Below, piece after piece: positions 17,867 to 26,613 of a stretch of DNA of 64,000 bases; positions within the stretch are counted from its first letter, which is position 1, and every line of letters begins with the position of its first letter. Origin of the DNA: JACJWR01 sp963842975 (GTDB lineage: Bacteria; Actinomycetota; Actinomycetes; S36-B12; UBA10799). Position numbers and translations under genes: made by a program. Under the pieces are notes generated by a model. That model searched no databases. It saw only the letters and a list, made by a program, of their open reading frames with translations, and was not told the origin of the DNA. The stretch spans positions 186,001 to 250,000 of the forward strand of contig CAWJIH010000006.1 in assembly GCA_963842975.1 (NCBI GenBank). The letters run 5' to 3'.

Positions 17867-18459
17867 CTCCGCGCAAGCAGTACGGCGTGGTGTTGGTGGT
17901 GCTGATACTGGCGGCAGCCATCGCACTTGCCGGGCTGGCACAGGTATGGGTGGTGGCCAGTGCCGGCGGCGCTGGACTGCCAGTGGTGTCTGCCTCGTTC
18001 ACCGGACGCCAACTGGTGCCAGCCGCTGCGGGTGCCGCGGTGCTGTTGCTGGCGGGAGTGGCCGGCGTGGTCGCGACCCGGGGTTGGGGTCGCCGAGTGC
18101 TCGGCGCGGTGCTGCTGGGAGCAGCACTCGGGATGGGCTGGTCGGCGGCGAGTTTCGGTTCCGCCCTGCCGGCTTCGGCGCGGGCGGCGGCGGTGGCGGA
18201 GACTGGCTTCGACAACGTCGACATTGTTGGTAGCAGTTGGTGGTGGCTGGTGGTGGCCGCCGCGGTGCTCGGAGTGGTCGCGGCGGTCGTGGTGATGCTG
18301 TTCGGCCCTCGCTGGCCGGTGCTCGGTGGCCGCTACGAACGGGGATCGTCCTCGACGTCGGGAACCTCGGCAACCCCTACCGTCCTCACCCCATCGCAAG
18401 CCTGGGACGCTTTGGACCGTGGGGAAGATCCCACAACCGCAGGAGAAGTGACAGAATGA
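17863..18459 (+). CDS. Trp biosynthesis-associated membrane protein
   Basis: This 198-residue membrane protein is of a family found only in actinobacterial trp operons and has no established activity. It has four predicted helices (about 7-27, 48-66, 74-92 and 122-142) and a hydrophilic Ser/Thr-rich tail. It starts at a TTG that overlaps the trpE stop (TTGA) and ends overlapping an ATG of the next frame. The role is inferred only from its constant position after trpE. Confidence 0.78.
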   Translation: MTPRKQYGVVLVVLILAAAIALAGLAQVWVVASAGGAGLPVVSASFTGRQLVPAAAGAAVLLLAGVAGVVATRGWGRRVLGAVLLGAALGMGWSAASFGSALPASARAAAVAETGFDNVDIVGSSWWWLVVAAAVLGVVAAVVVMLFGPRWPVLGGRYERGSSSTSGTSATPTVLTPSQAWDALDRGEDPTTAGEVTE

Positions 18460-18506
18460 CTGCCACATCACGCACCGCCACATCGAATCAACGAAGGGAA
18501 CCCGGT

Positions 18507-18758
18507 ATGTCTGCAGAGGTACACGACAACCACGGCCAGACCCCGGCCGCCTGGACAGCGGTCACCATCATCATGATCGCCTTCGCGGTGGGCTGCGTCG
18601 CCGTGGTGATGGCCATGCCGTGGTTGTTCTGGACCGCGGTGGTGTTCGTGTTCGTTGGAATCGGTGTCGGCAAGGCGATGTCAATGATGGGCTACGGCGC
18701 CACTGAACCTGACTCGGAGTCGGATTCGGAGCCCTCGGCCGACGCTGGCTCTCGCTGA
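18507..18758 (+). CDS. HGxxPAAW family small membrane protein
   Basis: The 83-residue protein has the family motif HGQTPAAW near its N-terminus, two membrane helices and an acidic tail. The function is unknown, and homologues sit beside trp genes in actinobacteria. The ATG at 18507 is preferred because GAAGGG lies 8-10 nt upstream. The same frame opens at an ATG at 18456 that overlaps the previous stop codon and would add 17 residues. Confidence 0.78.
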   Translation: MSAEVHDNHGQTPAAWTAVTIIMIAFAVGCVAVVMAMPWLFWTAVVFVFVGIGVGKAMSMMGYGATEPDSESDSEPSADAGSR

Positions 18759-18777
18759 CCAGGACGCCAAACTCGCC

Positions 18778-19470
18778 ATGTCCCGCGGACTCGTGCTGGT
18801 CGTCGAAGACGAACGCAATATCGCTGACCTTCTCAAGCTCTACCTCACCAGGGAGGGCTTTGGCGTGGTCATCGCCGGTGACGGCCCGGACGCGCTGGAA
18901 GAGGTCAAGCGGCATCGACCCGCGGCGATCATCCTGGATGTCGGCCTTCCGACTATGGACGGTACGGAGGTGTGCCGACGATTGCGGGCAGCCGACGACT
19001 GGACGCCGGTGCTGTTCTGCACCGCGCGAGACGACGAAATTGATCGCGTAATTGGGTTGGAGCTGGGCGCTGATGACTACATCACCAAGCCCTTCAGCCC
19101 CCGCGAGGTGGTGGCCCGGCTCAAAGCGGTGCTGCGCCGATCCCAGGGGGTGGGCACGCACGATGAACTCAGCCTCGGCGATGTCACGCTGGACCGCGAC
19201 AGCAGACGGTGTCGAGTCAGCGGGGCAGACATTCCGCTGACCGCCACCGAGTTTGACCTGCTCGCCTATTTGCTCGCCAAACCTGGGCGCGTTTTCAGCC
19301 GTGAGCAACTCCTCAGCGAGGTCTGGGGATATTCCAGCGTCGTCACCACCCGGACGGTGGACGTCCACGTGGCCCAGCTTCGCGCCAAACTGGGTGAACC
19401 GGACTTGATTCGCACGGTTCGAGGCGTCGGCTACTCCGCCGATCCGGACGCAGCCTCAGCGGCTAAGTGA
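18778..19470 (+). CDS. two-component response regulator, OmpR/PhoB class
   Basis: This 230-residue DNA-binding regulator has a receiver domain (1-120) with the acidic pocket E10-D11, phospho-acceptor D54 in ILDVGLP, a Thr in FCTARDD and the Lys of ITKPFSP. A winged-helix domain (about 132-225) follows, ending in RTVRGVGYS. It lies 7 nt upstream of a histidine kinase gene. The pair is inserted between trp-associated genes. The signal and targets are unknown. Confidence 0.93.
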   Translation: MSRGLVLVVEDERNIADLLKLYLTREGFGVVIAGDGPDALEEVKRHRPAAIILDVGLPTMDGTEVCRRLRAADDWTPVLFCTARDDEIDRVIGLELGADDYITKPFSPREVVARLKAVLRRSQGVGTHDELSLGDVTLDRDSRRCRVSGADIPLTATEFDLLAYLLAKPGRVFSREQLLSEVWGYSSVVTTRTVDVHVAQLRAKLGEPDLIRTVRGVGYSADPDAASAAK

Positions 19471-19477
19471 CAACCGC

Positions 19478-20908
19478 GTGCCGCTCGATTCGCCAGGCCA
19501 GCCGCTGCCGGACACACCGGCGGAGGTGTCTGCGGTGGGTTCCGGGCGGGTCACCGGGACGTTGGCCGGCCGTATCGCCCTGGTGACGACCACGGTCGCC
19601 TTCATCACTGCGCTGATCGTCGCCGCGGTGTCGGTTCCCCAGATTCGCGCAGCCGGCCAGACCGAGGGTTTGCTGTACCTATCTCGCACTGTCGACGCCG
19701 TGATCGCCTCAGCCGAGCGCATTGGGCGAGGAATGCCAGCGCCGCTGTTGGGGATGCAGGCAGGAGAACTCGATATCGAGGTGATCCGCCCAGGCAGCGC
19801 ACTACCCGAATACATCAACCGAGATCAGTTCGAAGAACTGCAGCAAACCGGGCGGGTGGGATTCGTAGCCCAGGAGGGTGACACAACCTTGCTCGTGCAG
19901 GGCCGGCTTGCCTCCGGCGGCTCGGTGGTGCTGTTCACGCAGCCGGAGGATGTGAGTAGGGAGGGCGTGGCGCAGGACATCACCCGATTGCTGGTGGCGC
20001 TCGGCTTGGGGGTGCTGATCGCTGCGTTTGCCGGGGTGGTCTTGGCGGCCCGGCTGGCCCGGCCACTGCGCGTGGCCGCATCGGCGGCGGAACAAATGTC
20101 GAAGGGGCGCCGCGACGTGCTCATCGTCCCCGATGGGCCCCGGGAGGTGGCCGAGGTGGCCGAATCCCTCAATGGGTTGAACTCTGCACTGTCCCTCAGC
20201 GAGGCCAGGCAGCGCGAGTTCCTGCTCTCCATATCGCACGAGCTGCGCACCCCCTTGACCTCGATCCGTGGCTACGCCGAAGCTTTCGCCGACGGTGTGG
20301 TGCCGGCCGAGGAGGTGGTCCCGACGGCAGGCTTGATGGTGGCCGAATCGGAGCGGCTGGAGCGGCTGGTCGCGGATCTGCTGGATCTGGCTCGGATGGG
20401 TGCGCGGGAAGTGCGGATTGACGCCATCGAGACCGATGCCACGGCGCTGCTCACGGATGCCGGGAAGGTGTGGGGAAGGATTGCCGAAGGGGAGGGCGTC
20501 GACTTCCGTACCCAACTGCCGGAGGCGCCGGTGTTCATCGTCACCGATGGCACCCGGCTACGGCAGATGGTGGACAACCTCATGGCCAACGCCCTGCGGA
20601 TGACACCACCAGGATCGCCCATCGTGCTGGCCTGCCAGGTGAAGACGGAGACGCTGGAGATTCAAGTGCGCGACGGTGGGCCTGGACTCACCGACGATGA
20701 CCTGTCCGTGGCTTTCGAGCCCGCCGAACTTTACAGCCGCTACCGCGGCGTTCGGCGAGTTGGCTCGGGGGTTGGACTGGCGCTCGTGGGCAGGCTGGCG
20801 CAGCGGCTTGGGGGCAGCGCCACGGCCTCCCACGCCCCGGAGGGGGGAGCGGCATTCACGATCACACTGCCCCTGGCCGGTGGCGCGAACGCGGCCCCGT
20901 CGGTGTGA
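19478..20908 (+). CDS. sensor histidine kinase
   Basis: This 476-residue membrane sensor has a first transmembrane helix at about residues 30-52, an extracytoplasmic sensor region of about 110 residues, a second helix at about 168-192 and a HAMP linker (RLARPLRVAASAAEQM). The dimerisation domain carries phospho-acceptor H254 in SISHELRTPLTS. The ATPase domain has an N-box (VDNLMANALRMTPPG), a G1 box (VRDGGPGL) and a G2-like RRVGSGVGLAL. The start is a GTG 7 nt after the regulator stop. It has no recognisable ligand domain. Confidence 0.92.
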   Translation: MPLDSPGQPLPDTPAEVSAVGSGRVTGTLAGRIALVTTTVAFITALIVAAVSVPQIRAAGQTEGLLYLSRTVDAVIASAERIGRGMPAPLLGMQAGELDIEVIRPGSALPEYINRDQFEELQQTGRVGFVAQEGDTTLLVQGRLASGGSVVLFTQPEDVSREGVAQDITRLLVALGLGVLIAAFAGVVLAARLARPLRVAASAAEQMSKGRRDVLIVPDGPREVAEVAESLNGLNSALSLSEARQREFLLSISHELRTPLTSIRGYAEAFADGVVPAEEVVPTAGLMVAESERLERLVADLLDLARMGAREVRIDAIETDATALLTDAGKVWGRIAEGEGVDFRTQLPEAPVFIVTDGTRLRQMVDNLMANALRMTPPGSPIVLACQVKTETLEIQVRDGGPGLTDDDLSVAFEPAELYSRYRGVRRVGSGVGLALVGRLAQRLGGSATASHAPEGGAAFTITLPLAGGANAAPSV

Positions 20909-20929
20909 ACGGCAGCCGGTCCCGGTGAG

Positions 20930-20935
20930 TAGTCT
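20930..20935 (+). promoter_or_regulatory. -10 box TAGTCT for the CD225 gene (leaderless)
   Basis: TAGTCT lies 6 nt before the ATG at 20942, in the short gap after the kinase gene. It gives the two small membrane-protein genes their own promoter. Confidence 0.45.
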
Positions 20936-20941
20936 TGCCGC

Positions 20942-21223
20942 ATGTCTGGCCCCCGAGATGCCGCGCTGGCGCCGGCAAACTCATGGCTCGTTCCGGCGGT
21001 GGTCTCCACGCTGTGCTGCTTCCCCATCACCGGTGTGATCGCGGTGTTCTACGCGGCCCAGGTACGAGCCCGAGCCGAAAACGGCGACCTTGTTGGCGCC
21101 CACCGCGCCGCCAAACGCGCTCGCGCATGGACTCTGCTCGGATTCGCGCTGTTCATCGTGGCAGTTGCGGTTATGGTTGCATCTGGCGGTTTATTCGGTT
21201 TCGTCGATCGATTGCGAGAGTGA
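20942..21223 (+). CDS. CD225/dispanin family membrane protein
   Basis: This 93-residue protein has two hydrophobic segments (about 12-38 and 66-88). The first holds CCFPITGVIAVFYAAQV, typical of bacterial CD225/dispanin proteins, with a conserved basic loop (RAENGDLVGAHRAAKRAR). The molecular function is unknown. It lies 6 nt upstream of the DUF2752 gene, a pairing I recall from other actinobacteria. Confidence 0.82.
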   Translation: MSGPRDAALAPANSWLVPAVVSTLCCFPITGVIAVFYAAQVRARAENGDLVGAHRAAKRARAWTLLGFALFIVAVAVMVASGGLFGFVDRLRE

Positions 21224-21229
21224 GGCGAA

Positions 21230-21730
21230 GTGTCGGAAGCACCCACGGCACGAGCGACAGTGCCGCACGACCAAGATCGCTCGGAATCCGCCCACGAGGC
21301 GCCCACAGCACTTGACCAACGCCCGCGCCGCGTCCGGCTCGCTGGTCCGTTGGCCGCGATCGGCGGGATTACCGCCGCAACTGTGCTGCTTGCGGTTGTC
21401 GATCCGAATGAGCCTGGGCACTATCCCGGATGCCCCACCCAGACACTTTTCGGCCTCGACTGCCCGGGCTGCGGCGGTCTTCGCGCCACTCATGCCCTGG
21501 CCCACGGCGACCTCCCGACTGCCTTCGGCCACAACGCGTTGTTCGTGCTGCTGGTCCCGGTGATCGTCTTCATGCTCGGAAACAGTCTGGTGTCAGCCTG
21601 GACGGGTCGGCCCCCTAAGCAGTTGCCGGCAAAATGGATCCGGGCGGCGTTCATCGTCTTCGTCACACTGATGGTGGTTTTCACCCTCGTGCGCAACTTT
21701 CCCTTCGGGGCTTTCCTCGCTTCTGGCTGA
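21230..21730 (+). CDS. DUF2752 membrane protein
   Basis: This 166-residue protein has a hydrophilic N-terminus of about 45 residues. The DUF2752 hallmark follows: a CP...FGLDCPGCGGLRA block with a Cys trio (CPGC and an upstream Cys), then HALAHGDL. Two or three more helices come after. The cysteines could bind metal or form disulphides. It starts with GTG, 6 nt after the CD225 gene. No function is established. Confidence 0.82.
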   Translation: MSEAPTARATVPHDQDRSESAHEAPTALDQRPRRVRLAGPLAAIGGITAATVLLAVVDPNEPGHYPGCPTQTLFGLDCPGCGGLRATHALAHGDLPTAFGHNALFVLLVPVIVFMLGNSLVSAWTGRPPKQLPAKWIRAAFIVFVTLMVVFTLVRNFPFGAFLASG

Positions 21731-21773
21731 CCGACGTTTCGACCCAGCGTGACGCAGTCGCGAGGTTGGCCGT

Positions 21774-21779
21774 TAGCCT
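21774..21779 (+). promoter_or_regulatory. -10 box TAGCCT for trpC-trpB-trpA (leaderless)
   Basis: TAGCCT precedes the GTG start of trpC at 21786 by 6 nt, with no ribosome site in the gap. This separates trpCBA from the upstream trpE unit as its own transcript. Confidence 0.5.
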
Positions 21780-21785
21780 GGCGAC

Positions 21786-22595
21786 GTGACCGTTCTGGAC
21801 GACATCGTCGTGGGCGTCCGCGAGGACCTGGCCGTACGCCAGTCCTTGGTTCCGCTGGACGTGCTGCAACAGCGATGTGCCGACATTGCCCCTCCCCTGG
21901 ACGCGCTGTCCAGGCTCACCGGCCCGGAAGTTTCGGTGATCGCGGAAGTCAAACGTTCGAGCCCGAGCAAGGGGGCCCTGGCAGCGATTGCCGACCCGGC
22001 CGGGCTCGCCGCCGACTATGAGGCTGGTGGCGCTGCTGCGGTGAGTGTGCTCACCGAAGGCCGGAGATTCGGCGGCAGTCTGGAGGACTTGGCAGCCGTC
22101 CGATCCGCAGTAGAAATCCCCATACTGCGCAAAGACTTCGTCGTGACGAGTTACCAACTCTGGGAGGCGCGCGCCCACGGGGCAGACCTCGTGTTACTCA
22201 TTGTGGCGGCGTTGGAGCAGGAGCAGTTGGTGTCGCTGGTGGAGCGCGCAGGGTCGATCGGGCTGACTGCCTTGGTGGAGATTCATGATGAGGAGGAAGG
22301 TCGCCGCGCTGTTGATGCCGGCGCCACGCTCATCGGGGTCAACGCTCGGAACCTCAAGACACTTCAGGTCGACCGTGACACCTTCGCCCGAGTAGTCCCC
22401 ACCTTGCCTTCTTTCGTCACCACTGTCGCCGAGTCTGGCGTTCGTGGTCCACACGACCTGTTGGCCTACGGCGCCGAGGGCGCTGACGCCGTGCTCGTGG
22501 GAGAATCACTCGTGACCGGCGGCAACCCGCGACAGGCGGTGCACGCACTGGTTGCAGCGGGTATGCATCCCGCCTGCCATCACGTCCGCGACTAG
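21786..22595 (+). CDS. trpC: indole-3-glycerol phosphate synthase
   Basis: TrpC closes the indole ring in the fourth step of tryptophan synthesis. The 269-residue (beta/alpha)8 protein carries EVKRSSPSKG with the catalytic Lys, ILRKDFVV with the second Lys, and the phosphate-binding loops GVNARNL and VAESGV. The start is a GTG supported by a -10 box. trpB follows after 21 nt. Confidence 0.95.
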   Translation: MTVLDDIVVGVREDLAVRQSLVPLDVLQQRCADIAPPLDALSRLTGPEVSVIAEVKRSSPSKGALAAIADPAGLAADYEAGGAAAVSVLTEGRRFGGSLEDLAAVRSAVEIPILRKDFVVTSYQLWEARAHGADLVLLIVAALEQEQLVSLVERAGSIGLTALVEIHDEEEGRRAVDAGATLIGVNARNLKTLQVDRDTFARVVPTLPSFVTTVAESGVRGPHDLLAYGAEGADAVLVGESLVTGGNPRQAVHALVAAGMHPACHHVRD

Positions 22596-22616
22596 CGACC
22601 AGGGAGAACCCCACCC

Positions 22617-23828
22617 GTGACCGCTCTGCTCCCCGATGCCACTGGGCACTTTGGCCCCTACGGAGGACGTTTCGTCCCCGAAGCATTGATGGCCGCCCTC
22701 GACCAATTGGATGAGGCGTATCGATCCGCCCGGGTTGACCCCGACTTCACGGCAACTTTGGAATCGCTGCAACGCGACTACACCGGCCGCCCCAGCCCGC
22801 TGACGCTCGCGTCGCGCTTCACAGCTGATCACGGTGGGGCTCGGCTCTATCTCAAGCGGGAAGACCTCAACCACACCGGATCACACAAGATCAACAACGT
22901 GCTTGGTCAGGCCCTGCTGACCAAACGGATGGGCAAGACCCGGGTGATCGCAGAGACGGGCGCCGGCCAACATGGAGTTGCCACCGCCACTGCCGCTGCG
23001 CTCATGGGACTGGATTGTGTGGTCTACATGGGGGAGGAAGACACCCGTCGGCAGGCCCTCAATGTGGCGCGGATGCGACTGCTCGGAGCGCAGGTAGTGC
23101 CGGTGACCGCAGGGTCGCGGACGCTCAAGGATGCGATCAACGAGGCCATGCGGGACTGGGTCACCAACGTGGAGAGCACCCACTATCTGCTGGGCACGGT
23201 GGCGGGACCGGCGCCCTTCCCCGAGATGGTGCGTGACTTTCACGCCGTGATCGGTCAAGAGGCGCGGGTGCAGATACTCGACCGCGAAGGTCGCCTGCCG
23301 GACGCGGTGGCCGCCTGTGTGGGCGGTGGGTCCAACGCGATAGGCATATTCTCGGCCTTCATTGACGACGTCGAGGTGGGCCTGTTCGGATACGAAGCTG
23401 GCGGGGAGGGCATCGAGAGTGGACGGCACGCGGCCACTCTCACCGGTGGCAGCCCCGGCGTGCTGCACGGCACCAGGTCATATCTGCTCCAGGATGACGA
23501 GGGGCAGACCATCGAGTCACACTCGATTTCGGCGGGTCTGGATTATCCGGGCGTCGGTCCGGAGCACGCCTGGCTGCGGGACACCGGCCGGGCCACCTAT
23601 GCGCCGATCAACGATGACGAGGCGATGGCTGCGCTGGCTCTGATGTGTCGCACCGAAGGAATCATCCCTGCGATCGAAACTGCCCATGCCCTGGCGGGAA
23701 CGCTGCGACTCAGTTCGGAGTTGGGGCCCGATGGCGTGATTGTGGTGAACTTCTCTGGGCGTGGCGACAAAGACGTGGCCACCGCTGCCGCGTGGTTCGG
23801 CTTGGACGCGCCCGAGGCTGGCGAATGA
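22617..23828 (+). CDS. trpB: tryptophan synthase beta chain
   Basis: The beta chain condenses indole with serine using PLP. The 403-residue protein has the N-terminal FGPYGGRFVPE, the PLP lysine in HTGSHKINN, the glycine-rich phosphate loop GGGSNAIG, and AETGAGQHG. It starts with GTG after GGGAGAACC and overlaps trpA by 4 nt (ATGA), as expected for two subunits made in equal amounts. Confidence 0.97.
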   Translation: MTALLPDATGHFGPYGGRFVPEALMAALDQLDEAYRSARVDPDFTATLESLQRDYTGRPSPLTLASRFTADHGGARLYLKREDLNHTGSHKINNVLGQALLTKRMGKTRVIAETGAGQHGVATATAAALMGLDCVVYMGEEDTRRQALNVARMRLLGAQVVPVTAGSRTLKDAINEAMRDWVTNVESTHYLLGTVAGPAPFPEMVRDFHAVIGQEARVQILDREGRLPDAVAACVGGGSNAIGIFSAFIDDVEVGLFGYEAGGEGIESGRHAATLTGGSPGVLHGTRSYLLQDDEGQTIESHSISAGLDYPGVGPEHAWLRDTGRATYAPINDDEAMAALALMCRTEGIIPAIETAHALAGTLRLSSELGPDGVIVVNFSGRGDKDVATAAAWFGLDAPEAGE

Positions 23829-24622
23829 ACGCGCTCGGGGAGGCCTTCGCCGCAGCCCGCGCCGACGATCGCGCACTTCTCATCGGCTACCTGCCAGCGG
23901 GATTCCCGACCCGCACGGAGGCGGTGTCGATTATCGCGGCGATGGTCGAGAACGGCGTCGACGTCGTCGAGGTTGGCCTGCCGTACAGCGATCCGCTGAT
24001 GGACGGCCCGGTGATCCAATCGGCCGTCGATCAGGCACGGGCAGGCGGAGCTCGGATCGTCGATGTGATGGCGACGGTTCGCGCCACCACCGCCGCTGGG
24101 GCACCGGCGCTGGTGATGTCCTACTGGAATCCAATCGAGAAATACGGGGTCGCCCGCTTCGCGGACGAACTCGCGAATGCCGGTGGCGTCGGCGTGATCA
24201 CCCCGGACCTCACCCCGGAAGAGTCGTTCGCTTGGCGCAGCGCCACGGACGACGTCGGACTTGACCGAGTGTTCTTGGTGGCTCCTTCATCGACCCCGGC
24301 TCGAATCGCGTCAGTTGCGGACGTCACCAGTGGTTTTGTGTATGCCGCCTCCACCATGGGAGTCACCGGGGTGCGGTCGTCAGTCTCCGGTGCGGCAGAA
24401 CAGCTTGTGGCGCAGGTTCGCCAGGCAACCACCCTGCCCGTGTGCGTGGGCCTCGGGGTCTCTAACGCGGAGCAGGCAGCAGAGGTGGCCCGATACGCGG
24501 ATGGAGTGATTGTCGGATCCGCGTTCATCCGGGCGGTGCAGGAATCCGAGGATGAGGCCGAGGCCAGGGACGCCGTTGGCCGGTTGGCGGCTGAACTCGC
24601 CGTTGGCGTGAGGCGTCGCTAG
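23825..24622 (+). CDS. trpA: tryptophan synthase alpha chain
   Basis: The alpha chain splits indole-3-glycerol phosphate and channels indole to TrpB. The 265-residue barrel has the catalytic Glu in VEVGLPYSDPLMDGP, the catalytic Asp in ITPDLTPEES, and the phosphate loops GFVYAASTMGVTG and GLGVSN. The ATG at 23825 overlaps the trpB stop. Longer open frame upstream is only read-through of trpB. Confidence 0.96.
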   Translation: MNALGEAFAAARADDRALLIGYLPAGFPTRTEAVSIIAAMVENGVDVVEVGLPYSDPLMDGPVIQSAVDQARAGGARIVDVMATVRATTAAGAPALVMSYWNPIEKYGVARFADELANAGGVGVITPDLTPEESFAWRSATDDVGLDRVFLVAPSSTPARIASVADVTSGFVYAASTMGVTGVRSSVSGAAEQLVAQVRQATTLPVCVGLGVSNAEQAAEVARYADGVIVGSAFIRAVQESEDEAEARDAVGRLAAELAVGVRRR

Positions 24623-24704
24623 CCCTGCGAATGTTCTCGCTTACCATCGTGTGCATTGCCCGAAGCCCATTTCAACGATCACCTGACCATGGGAGTCCCC
24701 ACGC

Positions 24705-25475
24705 ATGAGCAGCGACAAGAAGACCAGCACGCGTGAGAAGGCCGCCGCCGCCCGTGCCGCTGCCGAAGCCAGTGAACGTCGGCGAGACCGAGCAGTCAAA
24801 ATCGGCATCGGGGCCGGCGTCGTGGTCATCGTCGGTGGCATCATCGGCGCCACGTTGTTCGCAACCCGAGATTCTGGCAGCGCGAGCACGTCCGCCAACC
24901 CGGATGCGCCGCTGCCCGCCGGGGTGTCCGCACCGGAGTACGGGGCCCCAGTAGGTTCCGTCGATACTCCCGTCCTTGACGTCTACGAGGACTTCCAGTG
25001 CCCCGCGTGTGCGGTCTTGGCTGAGGCGGTCGCACCGACAATCAAGGAGATGGCCGACGCTGGCCAAGTCAAGGTCAACTACCACCCGATGAACTTCCTT
25101 GACCGCAACCTCGGCAACGACGCCTCCACCCGTGCCGCGTCGGCGTTCGGCTGCGCCGTGGATGCGGGCGTGGCGTTGGACTATCACACCTTGGTGTTCG
25201 CCAACCAACCCAGCGAAGGTGCCGGGTATACCCAAGAAGACCTCAAGAAGTGGGGCGCTGAGGCTGGTATCACCGGCCCGGCACTCGACACGTTCAACAC
25301 CTGCGTCGACGGTGTCAACTACGCTGAATGGCCAAGCCTGGTCAACGAGGCAGCGAACCTGCGCGGTGTCACCGGCACCCCCACCTTGTTCCTCAACGGC
25401 GAAGAGGTCGACCGTAACCAGCTGGCCAGCCCAGACGATCTCAAGGCTCAGATCCTCGCCGCGGGTGGGCAGTGA
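24705..25475 (+). CDS. membrane-anchored DsbA-family thioredoxin-fold protein
   Basis: This 256-residue protein probably forms or isomerises disulphides outside the membrane. It has a charged N-terminus, one membrane anchor (about 33-53), then a DsbA-like domain with CPAC at 99-102, a second Cys pair further on and a cis-Pro loop GVTGTPTLFLNG. It resembles actinobacterial thiol-disulphide proteins of the Thioredoxin_4 type. A GGGAG ribosome site lies 10 nt before the ATG, and a TACCAT -10 box is near 24643. It overlaps lgt by 4 nt, so envelope biogenesis genes are coupled. Confidence 0.88.
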   Translation: MSSDKKTSTREKAAAARAAAEASERRRDRAVKIGIGAGVVVIVGGIIGATLFATRDSGSASTSANPDAPLPAGVSAPEYGAPVGSVDTPVLDVYEDFQCPACAVLAEAVAPTIKEMADAGQVKVNYHPMNFLDRNLGNDASTRAASAFGCAVDAGVALDYHTLVFANQPSEGAGYTQEDLKKWGAEAGITGPALDTFNTCVDGVNYAEWPSLVNEAANLRGVTGTPTLFLNGEEVDRNQLASPDDLKAQILAAGGQ

Positions 25476-26362
25476 GTCTGCTGACGTACGCGCCGCACTT
25501 GTCCGCTTTGCCGGCCTCGATTCCCAGCCCCGACCAGGGAGTCTGGGAGTTGGGTCCAATTCCCATTCGTGCGTATGCCGTGATCATTCTGGTCGGCATC
25601 GTCGTGGGTGCGGTCATCGCCGACCGGCGTTGGGTGGCCCGCGGAGGCCGCAAGGGTGAGATGTATGACATTGCCCTGTGGGCGGTTCCGTTCGGCATCG
25701 TCGGTGCACGGATCTATCACGTCCTCACTGACTGGCCAACCTACTTCGGCGATGGGGGTGCGGGTTTGGCCGCGGCCGCGCGGATCTGGCAGGGCGGACT
25801 GGGTATTTGGGGGGCCGTCGCTGGCGGCGCGCTAGGAGCCTGGATCGCAGCCCGGCGGCATGGCATCCTGCTGCCTCCCGTCGCCGATGCGGTGGCTCCC
25901 GGAATCGCTGTCGCTCAGGCAATCGGACGCTGGGGCAACTGGTTCAATCAAGAGTTGTTCGGCCGTCCAACGGACCTGCCGTGGGGATTGGAGATCTCAC
26001 CGGCTAATCGACCGTTGGGTTACGAGCAGTTTGAAACCTTCCACCCGACGTTTCTCTACGAATCGCTCTGGTGCCTGCTTGTGGCCGGGCTCGTGATCTG
26101 GGCCGACCGACGATTCGCCCTCGGCCACGGTCGGGCATTCGCGCTGTATGTGTTCCTCTACTGCATCGGGCGGTTGTGGATCGAAGCGGTTCGGATCGAT
26201 ACTGCGACCATCGTCGCTGGTTTGCGGATCAACATCTGGACTGCCGCGATCATCGCCCTGCTGGCGCTTGCGTATGTGATCGTGGTTGGGCGTCGCAAAC
26301 CTGGCCGGGAGAAGAGCGTGTATCGGGACGGGGTCACGCCCGCGGCGGTGTCGTCGAGCTAG
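25472..26362 (+). CDS. lgt: prolipoprotein diacylglyceryl transferase
   Basis: Lgt attaches diacylglycerol to the lipobox cysteine of prolipoproteins in the membrane. The 296-residue protein has seven predicted helices and the signature GRWGNWFNQELFG, with the HPTFLYES block and RIYHVLTDW nearby. It starts with GTG inside the end of the DsbA-like gene. The lipoprotein at 51 kb is a candidate substrate. Confidence 0.95.
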   Translation: MSLLTYAPHLSALPASIPSPDQGVWELGPIPIRAYAVIILVGIVVGAVIADRRWVARGGRKGEMYDIALWAVPFGIVGARIYHVLTDWPTYFGDGGAGLAAAARIWQGGLGIWGAVAGGALGAWIAARRHGILLPPVADAVAPGIAVAQAIGRWGNWFNQELFGRPTDLPWGLEISPANRPLGYEQFETFHPTFLYESLWCLLVAGLVIWADRRFALGHGRAFALYVFLYCIGRLWIEAVRIDTATIVAGLRINIWTAAIIALLALAYVIVVGRRKPGREKSVYRDGVTPAAVSSS

Positions 26363-26397
26363 TCTGCGGTGCCAGCACCGAGGAATTTTGCAGGCGC

Positions 26398-26610
26398 ATG
26401 TGCTCAGAATGCCTTCGTGCGCTAGCCTCTTCATCAACGCGGCGGGCCAATGATGTCCCGACTCGTGCGATGGCAAAGAAGCGTCTGAGATTTCGGATGC
26501 GCAAGACCTGCCTTGCCGAGTATCCGTTGGACGTTTTCTTGACGTCTGGGCTGACCTGCCCGATTTGCCGCACCCAATCTCCGTGTCCCAGCGACGCATT
26601 GCCGAGGTGA
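26398..26610 (+). other. small Cys-rich open frame in the gltB leader, doubtful
   Basis: The 251-nt gap before gltB holds a 70-codon frame starting with ATG and ending 3 nt before the gltB ATG. The product would be basic in the middle (KKRLRFRMRK) and would contain MCSEC and CPIC Cys pairs, reminiscent of a zinc ribbon. It has no convincing ribosome site and no recognised homologue. A TAGCCT -10-like box at 26423-26428 lies inside it. It may simply be untranslated leader. I see no terminator or known riboswitch in the gap. Confidence 0.2.
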
Positions 26611-26613
26611 CCC

